A stretch of DNA of 64,000 nucleotides from J095 sp964517605 (GCA_964517605.1 CAZFCE010000009.1:119267-183266); one strand, 5' to 3'. Positions 51,627 to 61,330 are shown, counted from the stretch's first letter. The notes: a model not told the origin generated them from the letters alone. Numbers and translations: made by a program.

Positions 51627-53429
51627 TCACGCCTTTTTTAAGATTATTGGTAAAAACACGCCACTGGATTGAGCGCCGTCAAGTTTGCCATCGCCATCAG
51701 AGTCGGTGTCGAGATAGTCGGGCACATAATCGGGGTTGGCGGAACCGGCGTCGCAGTTGGGGTACTCTACGGTATCGGTACTGACCAGGCTAACCACAGA
51801 TTGGCTGATGGCGCTGCAAGAGCTAACCGGCATTTCGGTGGCGTCGGGTATGGTATCGCAATCAGAATCCTGCTCGGAGCGATCCGGAGTAACAAAGTTG
51901 CTGCCCAATTGCCAGCCGTTGTAACGCACCTGGCGCTTGGAATCAACATAACTGGCATACATTAATTGCAGCCGGTTGGCAGCCAAATGGTCGCCGGTGC
52001 CAAAATTGCCAAACAAAATTTTGGGGCGGAGTTTAAAGATATTTTTGCCGTTAACAACTTCTTTTTCGGAATAGCCGTAAAAATCGGTGGCGTTGGTTAC
52101 CTGGCCGGTAACATCCGTGCTGAGGATGGGCGTGCCGGTCCAGGCTCCGCTACCCTTTTTGTAGGAATACATCACATCGGTGCGCGACTGAAGACTCCCC
52201 CCCACCTGCGACTGTTGCTGCCAGGCCACGTGAATTACATCCACGCCGCTATCCTGGTGGATGGCCATATCCGGGTGCACTCCATCCTGAAACCCGCTGG
52301 CCGAGTTTGAAAATCCCAATAACGTATCAGCCGAAGTTGGCGCGCCGGCAGAAAGGTTAGTGGCGGCTGTACCCGATGGAATATACCAGTAATTGCCCAC
52401 CGCAACCGGGTCGGGCGACCAGGTTGCGCCGGCATCAGCCGAAGTGGCGTACCCCAGGTAAAAAGTGGTAGAGTCAGAAATATCGGTTAGTTGCCAGGCC
52501 AACGCCACCGTATTGCCCAACACCGCAATGGTTGGAAAGTCTGGTTCTTGCACATAGGTGTCTGTAGGGGTAAACACATTAGAGGCTTGCGGTGTTAACG
52601 CCCCGGCAATTGGGTTGGTGCCGTCCATAGTAGCGCGGCTGATGTCCATTTTCCGGTAGGCGATCCAGGTTGGAGTAATAACACCCGAGGGGTCTTCGGC
52701 GTAGGCCACATGCAAAGTATTGCCGCTAACCGCCAGCGCCACGCTTTTTTCTAACGCCGAACTGCGGCCAAACACGTTCTCGCCCTCAAACCGGACAAAA
52801 GTTGTACCGGTGATGAGTTTGTACCCGTAACTCAACCAGGTTTGAGGCGATTGGGGGGTAGCGCTGGTATCAAATTCTTCGTACAGCACCACTACATCGC
52901 TACTGGCGTTAACCGTAATTTGCGGGTTCCGAAGATCAAACACCCGGCTGGAAGCAGACGAGCTAACCAGTAGAGGGGTGCTGCACGTGCTGCCCAAAAT
53001 ACATTTGGTGTAATAAATTTCCCGGTCTCCCTGACTACCGCGCTCGTAGGCAATGTGCACGGTACTGGACACAATGGGGTCAAATACCAGTACCGGGTTC
53101 TGGTTGGTATCGGTGCTATCTATTACGCTGCTGCTCCACGAGCGCGTTGTGGTTAGCGCCCTGGAATAGGCCAGCTTTATTTTACCCTGGCCCGGAGATG
53201 TACCGCCGGCTACGTTCTCGCTCCAGACAATAGCAGTGTAATAATGATCGGCATCCTGCGAGGTGGCCATATCAGGCCAACTGGCATCTTTTGAGTTACC
53301 AACCACATCGTTACCGCAATTGGGCAAAGCCGCCGGCGCAGCCAACCCCACCGAGCTGGAAAAAATATGGGGGGCAAACAAAAGGCCGGCGACCACAACC
53401 GTTGGCAATATTTTTAGCAATTTCCACAT
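51627..53429 (-). CDS. Secreted beta-propeller-like (sialidase/BNR-type) protein with C-terminal LPxxLK tail
   Basis: The protein has 600 residues with GGGAG before the ATG and a signal peptide (MWKLLKILPTVVVAGLLFAP). Residues ~35-510 contain repeated strand blocks such as NPVLVFDPIVSSTVHIAYERG, HVAYAEDPSG, VALAWQLTDISDSTTFYLGYA and DVIHVAWQQQSQ, the pattern of sialidase-like propellers. A short Asp-rich DTDSDGDGKLDG (thrombospondin type 3-like) segment follows near 580. The last residues are GVFLPIILKKA. A short hydrophobic (Y/F)LPxxL tail with a basic end recurs in secreted Chloroflexota proteins (recalled, not searched) and may be a sorting signal. Confidence 0.68.
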   Translation of the reverse strand: MWKLLKILPTVVVAGLLFAPHIFSSSVGLAAPAALPNCGNDVVGNSKDASWPDMATSQDADHYYTAIVWSENVAGGTSPGQGKIKLAYSRALTTTRSWSSSVIDSTDTNQNPVLVFDPIVSSTVHIAYERGSQGDREIYYTKCILGSTCSTPLLVSSSASSRVFDLRNPQITVNASSDVVVLYEEFDTSATPQSPQTWLSYGYKLITGTTFVRFEGENVFGRSSALEKSVALAVSGNTLHVAYAEDPSGVITPTWIAYRKMDISRATMDGTNPIAGALTPQASNVFTPTDTYVQEPDFPTIAVLGNTVALAWQLTDISDSTTFYLGYATSADAGATWSPDPVAVGNYWYIPSGTAATNLSAGAPTSADTLLGFSNSASGFQDGVHPDMAIHQDSGVDVIHVAWQQQSQVGGSLQSRTDVMYSYKKGSGAWTGTPILSTDVTGQVTNATDFYGYSEKEVVNGKNIFKLRPKILFGNFGTGDHLAANRLQLMYASYVDSKRQVRYNGWQLGSNFVTPDRSEQDSDCDTIPDATEMPVSSCSAISQSVVSLVSTDTVEYPNCDAGSANPDYVPDYLDTDSDGDGKLDGAQSSGVFLPIILKKA

Positions 53430-53474
53430 CAGTTATCTCCCAAAAACTTTTTTAGCGCCTGTTTTGTTAAGCAC

Positions 53475-53520
53475 AAGTGACCGGCACTTTGGTTTTCCCG
53501 GCGATAAGTGCCGGTCACTT
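53475..53520. repeat. 15-bp inverted repeat upstream of the propeller gene
   Basis: AAGTGACCGGCACTT (53475-53489) and AAGTGCCGGTCACTT (53506-53520) form a perfect stem around 16 nt. No T-run follows on the minus strand, so it is more likely an operator, processing site or dispersed palindrome than a terminator. It ends about 45 bp before the ATG at 53429. Confidence 0.75.
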
Positions 53521-53607
53521 TAGCACTTATTCTAACCAAGAGCCGCCGCCTTTTAAAGTGTAACCCATCTGCCGCAACCAGATTATAAGACAGATGTACC
53601 AGCAGAG

Positions 53608-53647
53608 AAAAGTAAGTGAGGCCCATAACCACGCCTCACTTACTTTT
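53608..53647 (-). terminator. Rho-independent terminator after the giant TadE-like gene
   Basis: A perfect 15-bp stem (53608-53622 / 53633-53647) with a 10-nt loop and TTTT at its minus-strand end, 17 bp after the stop codon at 53664. Confidence 0.85.
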
Positions 53648-53663
53648 CCAAACCGGGCCGGGG

Positions 53664-56600
53664 TTAATCAAACAGGGTAGAACCGCCGCCAACATTACCA
53701 AACTGCAGCTTCAAGTTTTGAGTGGTGGTTTGGTCCGCCGCCACACTAACCGGAACGCTAACCCCAAACGGCGAACCGCTGCTATCATAAAATTCCGAGT
53801 AGACAATATAGGTTTCGCCGGGGTCCAGGTTATCAAAGCTGTAATAGCCGGCGGGTGTGCCGGTAGTTGAGGCCGCAATACTGTAGGTGGATTGCACCGG
53901 CCCACCATCGCCATCAAGCCTAAAGGCCCACACCGGCGCGCCGGCAATGGCCTGCAACCCGGCGTTGAGCGTTTGAACATAAACCTGCCCTTCGATGCGC
54001 CCTTTGCCGCTGATTGCATCGGGGGTTGGCTGCGAGGTGCAGATATTCAACTGCACGTTATCCATATAGAAATCGGTTGAGGCATAATCACCGGCGCTGT
54101 TAGGGTTGGGCATATAAAAGTAAGCCTGCACGCTTTTACCAGCCAGTTTTTCCAGGTTGGAATCCGTGATTACCCCGCTGGCAAACAGGTTATTTTCTTG
54201 TGAGGAATTGAGGGGGAATTTTTTAAATTGCGAAGACAACGGGATGCTACCACCCACATCCGGCAAATCAGCGCCGGTAGCCAGAGTGAGCGGGCTGGTC
54301 AGATCAGTGCCGCTTGAGTCTTTTAACACCACTTTCAGGGTATCGGCGGCGGTGTTCGCGCCCAGGTGATCAACGGCTTTATAAAGCTGGAGTTCGGCGG
54401 TGCTGGTTTCGTTATTAAGCCAGCCGGGTATAGTAAAGCGCTGCCAGGTAAACGGCTGGTTACGCAGGGTGCTATATAACACACTGCGAAAAGCCAAACC
54501 AAAGCTATCTTCGTAGGCAGTGGGGCCATAAATGGCCTGATATCCTGTGCTACCGGTTACCCAGCTAAGCGCGTACCCGGTGCCATCACTGCTTTCAAAA
54601 CCGGTGTTTTGCAAGACCGAGGTACATTGCTGGAGTTTGGGCGGAAATTCAGCCGGCACCGGCGACATACAATCGGATTGATTATAGAAACCAGACGGAG
54701 TAAAGCCGGGTTGGGTGGTTAGCAAAATCTGGATTAGCTCAAAATCGTCTTCGGCGCTCCAGAAGTTAAGGGTATTTACCCCTTGTGGCAAACTGATTGA
54801 AACCACTTTGCCGGCGGTGTTGGTGTTAAACCAGCGCTGTCCGTTGCTGGTAGTACTGTCTATCATGGTGCCAAATTTAAGGCGTTTGCCGTTTACCCCA
54901 ATCTGAATGGTATCGCCGCTTTCATCGGGGCTGTAGCCGTATAACCACACGTAATAAGTGCCGGACTGGGCAATATCCACGGCGTATTCCAGCATAGGCG
55001 CGGAGGGATAGTTGGTGTCATCAAAGTTAGCGCCGTCGGTGTACATGGCCGGCAGGCCGTTACGACTTTTGGCGGCCCATACTCGCTGCGTGGTGGTTTG
55101 GCTGGCAAATTTATCGGTGAAGTTGGTGGCGTTGATAATTGCCTGCCCCGATGATTCCGAGACTGCGCCGCACATGGTGGCCGCGCTAGCCAGTTCGAGC
55201 GGACACGACAACCGGAAGTTGGTCCACGTTGATTTGCCCACCACTGCTGACAACCCGGTAGAGTTGATCAGGCCCACTTTTACGCTGGTTCCCATAACAT
55301 CGGCAGTGCTGCCCAAAGAATTCCAGGCGCCAACCACCGGCAAGTCGGTATCAACCGCGTTGTAGTAAAAGTAGAAGCGCCCATTGGCCCGCATAATCCG
55401 CAGCCAAACCGGCACCTGGCCGCCAATAGATTGCCAATCGCTGGTGGGGCTATCGCTGCCGCGCGTATACACCCGTATTCCCTTATCCTGGTTGCGCACC
55501 ACCAACTGCACTTTAGCCGATGTAGTAGAGGTAAGAAATTGGCGCACTTCTAAACCGGCCAGGGCCTGGCTGGTTTGGGTTGGCACCGAAGTTAACCGCA
55601 CCACCATATCAAAGGCGGCGCTGCTGGCAGCCTGGTTATAGAACAGGTAGCCGCCGGAAGAATCATTGGCCTGGGTTACATCGGTGCCGGCGCTGCACAA
55701 CTGTAGCGTCAGCGTGCTGGTGATTTCACGGTTGCCGGTACACACCGGCGGCGGCGTGGGCGTGTTGGTCGGCGTGGGCGTCGGCGTGTTAGTTGGTGTA
55801 TCCGTTGGCGTTGGCGTGTCGGTGGGGGTGGGGGTATTGGTAGGTGTGGAAGTAGGCGTCGGCACATAAGAATATTGAATCACCAGTTTGGGCTGGTTGG
55901 CAGAGCTACTATTGCGTGAGACAGCCTGCCGCCGGCCCGAACCGCTGATGATAAACACCATTGAGTTGCCAGAGGCCCAGCCGGGGAGGGCCATAATCTC
56001 CTGCACAATCGAGGTTATATCCGGGGATTGGTAGGTGTTATTACCGGTCCACGAGGCAATGTTATTCCAGTTAACCGTGGCGGATGTTCTTGTACGGCTG
56101 GAAATATCGTATTTGGTTGTGCTAAATGTGCCCGGATTACTGGCCGCCTGCCCATTAATAATCAGGCTGGTGCTGCCCGAAGTGTTAGTGGCGGCCACAA
56201 ACTCAAGGTAGGCTCCGGTAATGGTGGCGCCAACAGGCACATCTATGCCCGTAAACCGCAAACCTACATACTGGTTATAGCTACCACTATTAATCATGTC
56301 AAGGTCGCCGCCGGTAGTCATGCTCCCGTTTGATTGTCTCTCTTCAGCATCATCGTTGTTAGTGGCAACCCCCGTGGTAACGGTTGCATTGACGGTGGCT
56401 TGTGCGTTAGGAATTGCCGCCGGCAAAAATTTTTGGCTGGCCGATTCGTCTGCGTGGGCGCTCATCGCCAACATGGGCTGGGGGGTAGCTACCGGCGCAG
56501 GCCGCGTGGCTACCGCCAGCGGCGCCGGTTGGGGTTGGGGCTGCGGCAACGGCGCAGCAACTACCGGCTGGGCGGTTGCAATCGGTACCGGTTGTGGCCG

Positions 56601-59303
56601 CGCTGATTGCATCATTATCGCCGGTTGAGCCGCCACCGCCGCGGTGGTATCAGTGGTATCAAAGGCGGCGGGCAATATTTGCAAGGTGCTGGGCATAGGC
56701 TGCCACAACGAGGTAATCCAGCCGGGGTTGGTTCCCGCACCGCCATTGCCAAAGTAGGTTATTGTCCACGGCGTTTGAGTGCCGTTGCTAAAGGTATCTT
56801 CAACGGGCGTTAAGGTACAGGTTAACGTAAGCGTGGTCGCCAGAATATTATTGGCTTCGTTGCCTTCTTTTACCTTGTTCGAGGTATCGGTGCGGCCGTA
56901 AACGGAGTACGTGCCTTTGTTGTACACATTCAACACCGGGGTGATGATGAGCGTTTGCAGCGGGCCAATCTGGTCAATCCAGATTTTTTGCTGGCCGGGC
57001 GGCAACACCTGGGTGTAAGTCGGCACGCCGGTGGGGGGGTTAAAATACAGATCGTTATCAAACGCAAAGTTGGTAAGGGTAATGTTGGCCGTATTCTGCA
57101 CATAAACCTTTACCGGCAGGTCGGTACCGGGCTGCGGGTTGGCGGGGAAAACAATGTTAGAAACGGTCAGGTCGGCCTCAATCAGCACCAGATTGGTAGT
57201 AGCAATATCGGCGCTGGAACTGCTATTCCATTTTTTAGAGGATACCTTGCGGGTTACGCCTAAATCCCCCAATTCCGAGGCTTTGGGCAGCGTGTAAGTA
57301 ACCGTAGCGCTACCGCTGCTATCAGCCACCACGTTTTCGGCCACCACCTCGGTTGAGTTAAGCGCGCCATCGCCGTCTAAATCAATATACACATCGTAGG
57401 CGGTGTTGGGCGTGTGGTTGGTCAGATAAATGGTAAGCTCTTCTTCCGGGAAGTGATTGCTGCCCCCTTCGAGCGAGATTTGCGCCGTGGCCAGAACCGT
57501 CACCGCTTTGGTAGCCACCGGCGAAGTGGATGTTCCGTTCAGGTAAGAAATAAATACGCGGTTGCCGGCTGTAGCCGAGGACGGGATTTTGTAAGAAAAC
57601 TGGGCGCTGTTGCCATCGGCATCGGTGGTGATGGTTTGGGCGGTGCCAATCGTCGCATTTGACGAAGTGCTAACCGCCAGCCGCACTTCGTAGGTGGTGT
57701 TGGGGGCGTGGTTGCGCAAAGCCAAATCAACCACGTCACCGGCGGGGCGTTGCGAGGAGCCAATCAGGTTAATAAAGGGCAGGCTGGTATTTTGCACATT
57801 GATGACGGTATTGGCAATCTCGCGCACGGTGCTGTTGGGGGTGTTGTAGGTAGCGGCATTAGAATCATAGGTGTGGAGGTTAAACGTGCCGGTAATGCCC
57901 TGCGGTAAGTACAAATCAACCACGGACAACCCGCTGGAGTTGGCGGTAAAGGATTTTTCCGTACTGGTTAAATTACCCAGGTACATATAATAGGTATGGC
58001 CGGGCGCGTGGTTGCTAACGTTCACCCGGATGGTGCTGTCATCGTATATGGTTCCGCTGCCCTGCACCGTCAGCGAGGCCGTATTAACCTGCACCGTGTT
58101 GGTGGCATAACCAGAGGTAATCATGTACGAGTTTGGAGATACCCCGTTGGGTACGGCGCAAATGGCCCCACCGCTACGGGTGCTATCGGTGGTAACTTTA
58201 CAGGTGGTACTGGTGCCATCGCCCACCGGCATATCACCGCCATCAAAATTGATGGTGTATTGGGTGTTGGGGTCGTGGGCAAACAGGTTTACCGTAACCA
58301 GCGAGTTATCGGGCCAGGCGTAATCGGCGTGCACACCGCCTTCGCCCACCACAATCGAGGGATCGGTGGGCGCGGTGGTGGTAATGGTGGTTTCGGCGGC
58401 TTTGGTAGATGAACCGCAGTCGGGGTCGTTCAGGTGTGAGGTAAACTTGTGGCTGCCCGCCGACGTGGTTAACGGAATAGAGTAGCCGGCAATGCTGGCC
58501 GTGCCGCTGGCGCTGCTGATCACCGGGTTTTTACCCGACGCATTAATGGATACGCCATCCAGACAAACATAATAAATCTGAGTAAATTCGTGTTGGGTAA
58601 GCTGAATTGTAACCAACCCACCGGCCGGAACCGTGGTGGCGACAGCGCCCTGGTAAAGCACGGTTAAAATGGGCGTAGTGGTTTGGGTGCCGCCGGTTCC
58701 CAGAGTGTCACTGGAAGGCGGGGCGAAGCTGGGCACTTCACCGCCCAAAGCCAGGTTCAACCCTTCGTTTTGTAGCGTTATTCCCCCTACCAGGTGAATG
58801 GTGCGGCTGCCCATTACGGCATCAAACAGGGGGTCCAACATCCGAACGTTGTAGTAAGTTTGGACCGAAATCATCAACCCGCGCAAACCGGGGTTGTAAG
58901 CGGTACCTTCAAGATCATCCGGCGAGGTTTGCCCCCGGAATAAAACGCCAAAATAACGGGGAGCAGTGCGGTTAGTTTCGGAGGTAAACTCATCAATATC
59001 CAAGTTAACTCCAGGCCAGCCGTCTACCGGTAACCCGGAATTTTTTGCCTGCTGCTGGGCATAAGCAAAAATAGCCGTTGCCCGGTCTTCACTAGAAAAA
59101 GTCCAGGGCGAACCGTCATCGCTCAACGGTTGGCCGGTCACGGCATACCGCGCCGTTTCGCGGGCCACATTCTGCACCGAGATATACGCCCAAATTAACC
59201 ATGCCGCCTCAACAATACCGAGGATTACCAGTAACAGCACCGGCAAAATGAGTGCAAATTCAACAAGTCCCTGGCCTTTTTTTATTTTTCCCAACACAGC
59301 CAT
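53664..59303 (-). CDS. Giant TadE-headed multidomain surface protein
   Basis: The protein has 1,879 residues. The N-terminus KKGQGLVEFALILPVLLLVILGI (Gly10, Glu15 at +5) is a TadE/pseudopilin head. Next come about five Ig-like repeats (200-690) sharing NHxPNTxY, a CARDB-like domain (~700-830), a Gln/Pro linker (~870-960), a DNRLRE-like domain (~980-1140), a Thr/Pro linker (~1146-1184), a LamG-like region, a CBM-like domain (~1400-1520, SAPMLEY ... YVWLYGYSPD), another jelly-roll (~1560-1750) and a CnaB/SdrB-like end (GRIEGQVYV). The AAGGAG lies one base from the ATG; the GTG at 59297 is better spaced. It is probably a Tad-exported adhesive fibre. Confidence 0.82.
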   Translation of the reverse strand: MAVLGKIKKGQGLVEFALILPVLLLVILGIVEAAWLIWAYISVQNVARETARYAVTGQPLSDDGSPWTFSSEDRATAIFAYAQQQAKNSGLPVDGWPGVNLDIDEFTSETNRTAPRYFGVLFRGQTSPDDLEGTAYNPGLRGLMISVQTYYNVRMLDPLFDAVMGSRTIHLVGGITLQNEGLNLALGGEVPSFAPPSSDTLGTGGTQTTTPILTVLYQGAVATTVPAGGLVTIQLTQHEFTQIYYVCLDGVSINASGKNPVISSASGTASIAGYSIPLTTSAGSHKFTSHLNDPDCGSSTKAAETTITTTAPTDPSIVVGEGGVHADYAWPDNSLVTVNLFAHDPNTQYTINFDGGDMPVGDGTSTTCKVTTDSTRSGGAICAVPNGVSPNSYMITSGYATNTVQVNTASLTVQGSGTIYDDSTIRVNVSNHAPGHTYYMYLGNLTSTEKSFTANSSGLSVVDLYLPQGITGTFNLHTYDSNAATYNTPNSTVREIANTVINVQNTSLPFINLIGSSQRPAGDVVDLALRNHAPNTTYEVRLAVSTSSNATIGTAQTITTDADGNSAQFSYKIPSSATAGNRVFISYLNGTSTSPVATKAVTVLATAQISLEGGSNHFPEEELTIYLTNHTPNTAYDVYIDLDGDGALNSTEVVAENVVADSSGSATVTYTLPKASELGDLGVTRKVSSKKWNSSSSADIATTNLVLIEADLTVSNIVFPANPQPGTDLPVKVYVQNTANITLTNFAFDNDLYFNPPTGVPTYTQVLPPGQQKIWIDQIGPLQTLIITPVLNVYNKGTYSVYGRTDTSNKVKEGNEANNILATTLTLTCTLTPVEDTFSNGTQTPWTITYFGNGGAGTNPGWITSLWQPMPSTLQILPAAFDTTDTTAAVAAQPAIMMQSARPQPVPIATAQPVVAAPLPQPQPQPAPLAVATRPAPVATPQPMLAMSAHADESASQKFLPAAIPNAQATVNATVTTGVATNNDDAEERQSNGSMTTGGDLDMINSGSYNQYVGLRFTGIDVPVGATITGAYLEFVAATNTSGSTSLIINGQAASNPGTFSTTKYDISSRTRTSATVNWNNIASWTGNNTYQSPDITSIVQEIMALPGWASGNSMVFIISGSGRRQAVSRNSSSANQPKLVIQYSYVPTPTSTPTNTPTPTDTPTPTDTPTNTPTPTPTNTPTPPPVCTGNREITSTLTLQLCSAGTDVTQANDSSGGYLFYNQAASSAAFDMVVRLTSVPTQTSQALAGLEVRQFLTSTTSAKVQLVVRNQDKGIRVYTRGSDSPTSDWQSIGGQVPVWLRIMRANGRFYFYYNAVDTDLPVVGAWNSLGSTADVMGTSVKVGLINSTGLSAVVGKSTWTNFRLSCPLELASAATMCGAVSESSGQAIINATNFTDKFASQTTTQRVWAAKSRNGLPAMYTDGANFDDTNYPSAPMLEYAVDIAQSGTYYVWLYGYSPDESGDTIQIGVNGKRLKFGTMIDSTTSNGQRWFNTNTAGKVVSISLPQGVNTLNFWSAEDDFELIQILLTTQPGFTPSGFYNQSDCMSPVPAEFPPKLQQCTSVLQNTGFESSDGTGYALSWVTGSTGYQAIYGPTAYEDSFGLAFRSVLYSTLRNQPFTWQRFTIPGWLNNETSTAELQLYKAVDHLGANTAADTLKVVLKDSSGTDLTSPLTLATGADLPDVGGSIPLSSQFKKFPLNSSQENNLFASGVITDSNLEKLAGKSVQAYFYMPNPNSAGDYASTDFYMDNVQLNICTSQPTPDAISGKGRIEGQVYVQTLNAGLQAIAGAPVWAFRLDGDGGPVQSTYSIAASTTGTPAGYYSFDNLDPGETYIVYSEFYDSSGSPFGVSVPVSVAADQTTTQNLKLQFGNVGGGSTLFD
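55751..55866. repeat. Degenerate Thr-Pro linker repeat in the giant surface protein
   Basis: A run of GGCGT-type units on the plus strand encodes TPTxTPTNTPTP-type sequence on the minus strand, a flexible and probably O-glycosylatable linker between the DNRLRE-like and LamG-like domains. The unit lengths vary and there are no conserved spacers, so it is not a CRISPR array. Confidence 0.8.
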
Positions 59304-59429
59304 ACTCCTTGGGTCGCTTTAAAAGCGATAGTTAGTTGATGTTTTTCTATTTTAAGAGTCTAAACGTGGTTGGAAAAGGATACGGCAACTCAAATTTACT
59401 CCGGTAATTTTAAGGTTTTGTCATAAAAA

Positions 59430-59458
59430 AGCCCCCGGAGGCTAACCACCCAGGGGCT
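59430..59458 (-). terminator. Rho-independent terminator after the two-component module
   Basis: AGCCCC (59453-59458 read on the minus strand) pairs with GGGGCT (59430-59435) around a 17-nt interior that has further pairing (CCTGGGTGG / CCTCCGG). It is followed by six T residues on the minus strand, 26 bp after the kinase stop codon. Confidence 0.82.
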
Positions 59459-59483
59459 GGTTGGGGTTATCAAACTGATGCCC

Positions 59484-60593
59484 TTAAATGGCCGGTAACC
59501 AAAATTCTACGCGCGTGCCTTTGTTAAGGGCGCTATTAATTTTAAGTTCACCGCCCAGCATTTCTATTTGTTCCTGCATGCTGCTCAACCCGATGGTTTT
59601 GCGCTGCTGCGCGGCTTGCATGGCCTGGTTTACATCAAACCCGCTGCCATCATCTTCTACAATTACCACCGCTCTGGTATCTTCCACGTTGAGCGACACC
59701 TGGATATGAGTGGCCTGGGCGTGTTTTTTTACGTTGGTTAGCAAATGCTGCACCACCCGAAAGATGGTTACTTCGGTGTGGGGCGGCAGGCGGTGGTCAA
59801 TGCCGGTAATGGTCAGGTTGCAGGCCAGCCCGGTTTTTTGCTCAAAATCCTCAACGCTTTTCTTGAGGGTGGGGTTTAACCCCAAATCATCAAGCATCAT
59901 CGGGCGCAGGTCAAAAATAAATTCGCGCACTTTTTGAAAGGTGGTCGAAACCGCACCTTTCAACTCGGTTAGTTCGGTGCGGGCGCGCACGGGGTCGTTA
60001 TCAAACAAACGCTCGCAGATTTCGGCCTGTAAAATAAGGTTGGTCAGTGATTGCGCCGGGCCGTCGTGCAACTGGTTGGCCAAATGCAGCCGCTCGTTTT
60101 CCTGGGCATCAATTATTTTGAGAATACCAGAGCCTTCAACCGGCCCACTGCTGCTTTTTGGCCCGGAGCTATCAATGGCGCTGAGCAGTTCGCCCGAAAC
60201 GCCCAAAACCCGGCGCAGGCTTTCGGCAAAGCGTTGCAGGTTTTCCTGCCGGTTTTGAAGCTGTTCAACCTGGCCGCGCATCATAAACAGCCGCATCTGC
60301 GCTTCTTGGGCGGCGGTGTACACTTCTTTAATATCCTGGCGGGGCACGGTGTCAATATTGGCTTCCATGGCCCGCAGTTTGTTGGTAAGCTGGGCATTGC
60401 GCTGAGCCAAACGCTCCACTTCGGAGGTGCTTTGCTTCACCAGAATATCAATTTCGTTCAGTTCTTTTTGAATCTGCTCGTAATCCTGCCGGGTTTTTTC
60501 AATAACCTCAGCCGGGGTTAACGGTTGGTCTTTTTTCTTGGCCTGTTGATCGGGCGGGCCGGCATCCAATGCGCTCAAACGTCGCAAGCTCAT
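59484..60593 (-). CDS. NarL-type sensor histidine kinase with altered N-box
   Basis: The protein has 369 residues and is soluble. Residues 30-135 are a long coiled coil with no transmembrane helix. HisKA_3 begins near 163 (QENERLHLANQLHDGPAQS) with phospho-acceptor His176 followed by Asp177. The HATPase domain (~270-369) has Asn287 of the N-box, VEDDGSGFDV (G1) and IGLSSMQEQIEMLGG (G2). The N-box reads VQHLLTNVKKHA: the Glu that normally sits four residues before Asn in this subfamily is His283. The gene follows the response regulator by 21 bp and the whole set by position forms one operon. Confidence 0.88.
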   Translation of the reverse strand: MSLRRLSALDAGPPDQQAKKKDQPLTPAEVIEKTRQDYEQIQKELNEIDILVKQSTSEVERLAQRNAQLTNKLRAMEANIDTVPRQDIKEVYTAAQEAQMRLFMMRGQVEQLQNRQENLQRFAESLRRVLGVSGELLSAIDSSGPKSSSGPVEGSGILKIIDAQENERLHLANQLHDGPAQSLTNLILQAEICERLFDNDPVRARTELTELKGAVSTTFQKVREFIFDLRPMMLDDLGLNPTLKKSVEDFEQKTGLACNLTITGIDHRLPPHTEVTIFRVVQHLLTNVKKHAQATHIQVSLNVEDTRAVVIVEDDGSGFDVNQAMQAAQQRKTIGLSSMQEQIEMLGGELKINSALNKGTRVEFWLPAI

Positions 60594-60614
60594 TTGGCAA
60601 ATTCCCTTTACTGG

Positions 60615-61307
60615 TTAGTTTTCTTCTTCGTCATGCAACCGAATCCAGCCCCGCCGCACGGCGTACAAAGCGGCCTGGGTGCGGTCATTCACCGCTAATT
60701 TTCTAAGGATGCTGGTCATGTGGTTTTTTACCGTCTGACGGCTAATGCCCAGTTCGTAGGCTACTTCTTTGTTGCTCTGGCCTTTGGCGATGTGCTGTAA
60801 AATTTCCATTTCGCGGGGCGATAGCGGCGCGAACACTTCGTTGGGCACGCCATCAATGTAGGCCACTTTATCAAATTGCTGCAACAGCCAACTGGCAACC
60901 TCCGGTTTGTCCAGCACTTCGTCATCTACCACGTAGTTGCCTTTGCCCACCTGCCGAATGGCCTCTACCAGCCGCCGGGGAGTGATGTCTTTGGGAAAAT
61001 AGGCGGCGGCCCCGGCCCGCACCGAGTGGAAAATCTGCTCGTCGTCGTGGTAGGCGGTTAACATAATCACCGCGACTTCGGGCACCACCTGTTTTAATTC
61101 GCGGGTAACCTGCAACCCGTTCATGTGGGGCAGGTTAATATCCATAATCACCACATCGGGGGTTAGTTGTTTGGCCAGGCGCAACGCTTCTTCGCCATCG
61201 GCAACTTCCATTATAACTTCCAGGTCTTCTTGGGCTTCTAACACGCGACGTAGCCCCTGCCGGAACAGCGGATGGTCGTCAACCAACATGACGCTTATTT
61301 TTGACAT
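60615..61307 (-). CDS. NarL/FixJ-family response regulator
   Basis: The protein has 230 residues with a strong AGGAG ribosome binding site. The receiver has Asp10/Asp11 and phospho-acceptor Asp56 (VIMDINLPHMNG), then MLTAYHDDE and FPKDITP with the conserved Lys. A LuxR-type helix-turn-helix occupies about 160-225 (LSPREMEILQHIAKGQSNKEV ... SRQTVKNHM). The linker DKVAYIDGVPNEVFAP is normal in length. It is encoded between two histidine kinases and is probably phosphorylated by them. Targets are unknown. The Tad locus next door and tadZ are candidates by position only. Confidence 0.95.
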   Translation of the reverse strand: MSKISVMLVDDHPLFRQGLRRVLEAQEDLEVIMEVADGEEALRLAKQLTPDVVIMDINLPHMNGLQVTRELKQVVPEVAVIMLTAYHDDEQIFHSVRAGAAAYFPKDITPRRLVEAIRQVGKGNYVVDDEVLDKPEVASWLLQQFDKVAYIDGVPNEVFAPLSPREMEILQHIAKGQSNKEVAYELGISRQTVKNHMTSILRKLAVNDRTQAALYAVRRGWIRLHDEEEN

Positions 61308-61330
61308 ATTCCTTCTCCTGTGAGGGTCTT

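Noticed and set aside
55751..55866. Possible CRISPR-like array
   Set aside because: The units are short, of unequal length and without spacers. They encode a Thr-Pro linker.
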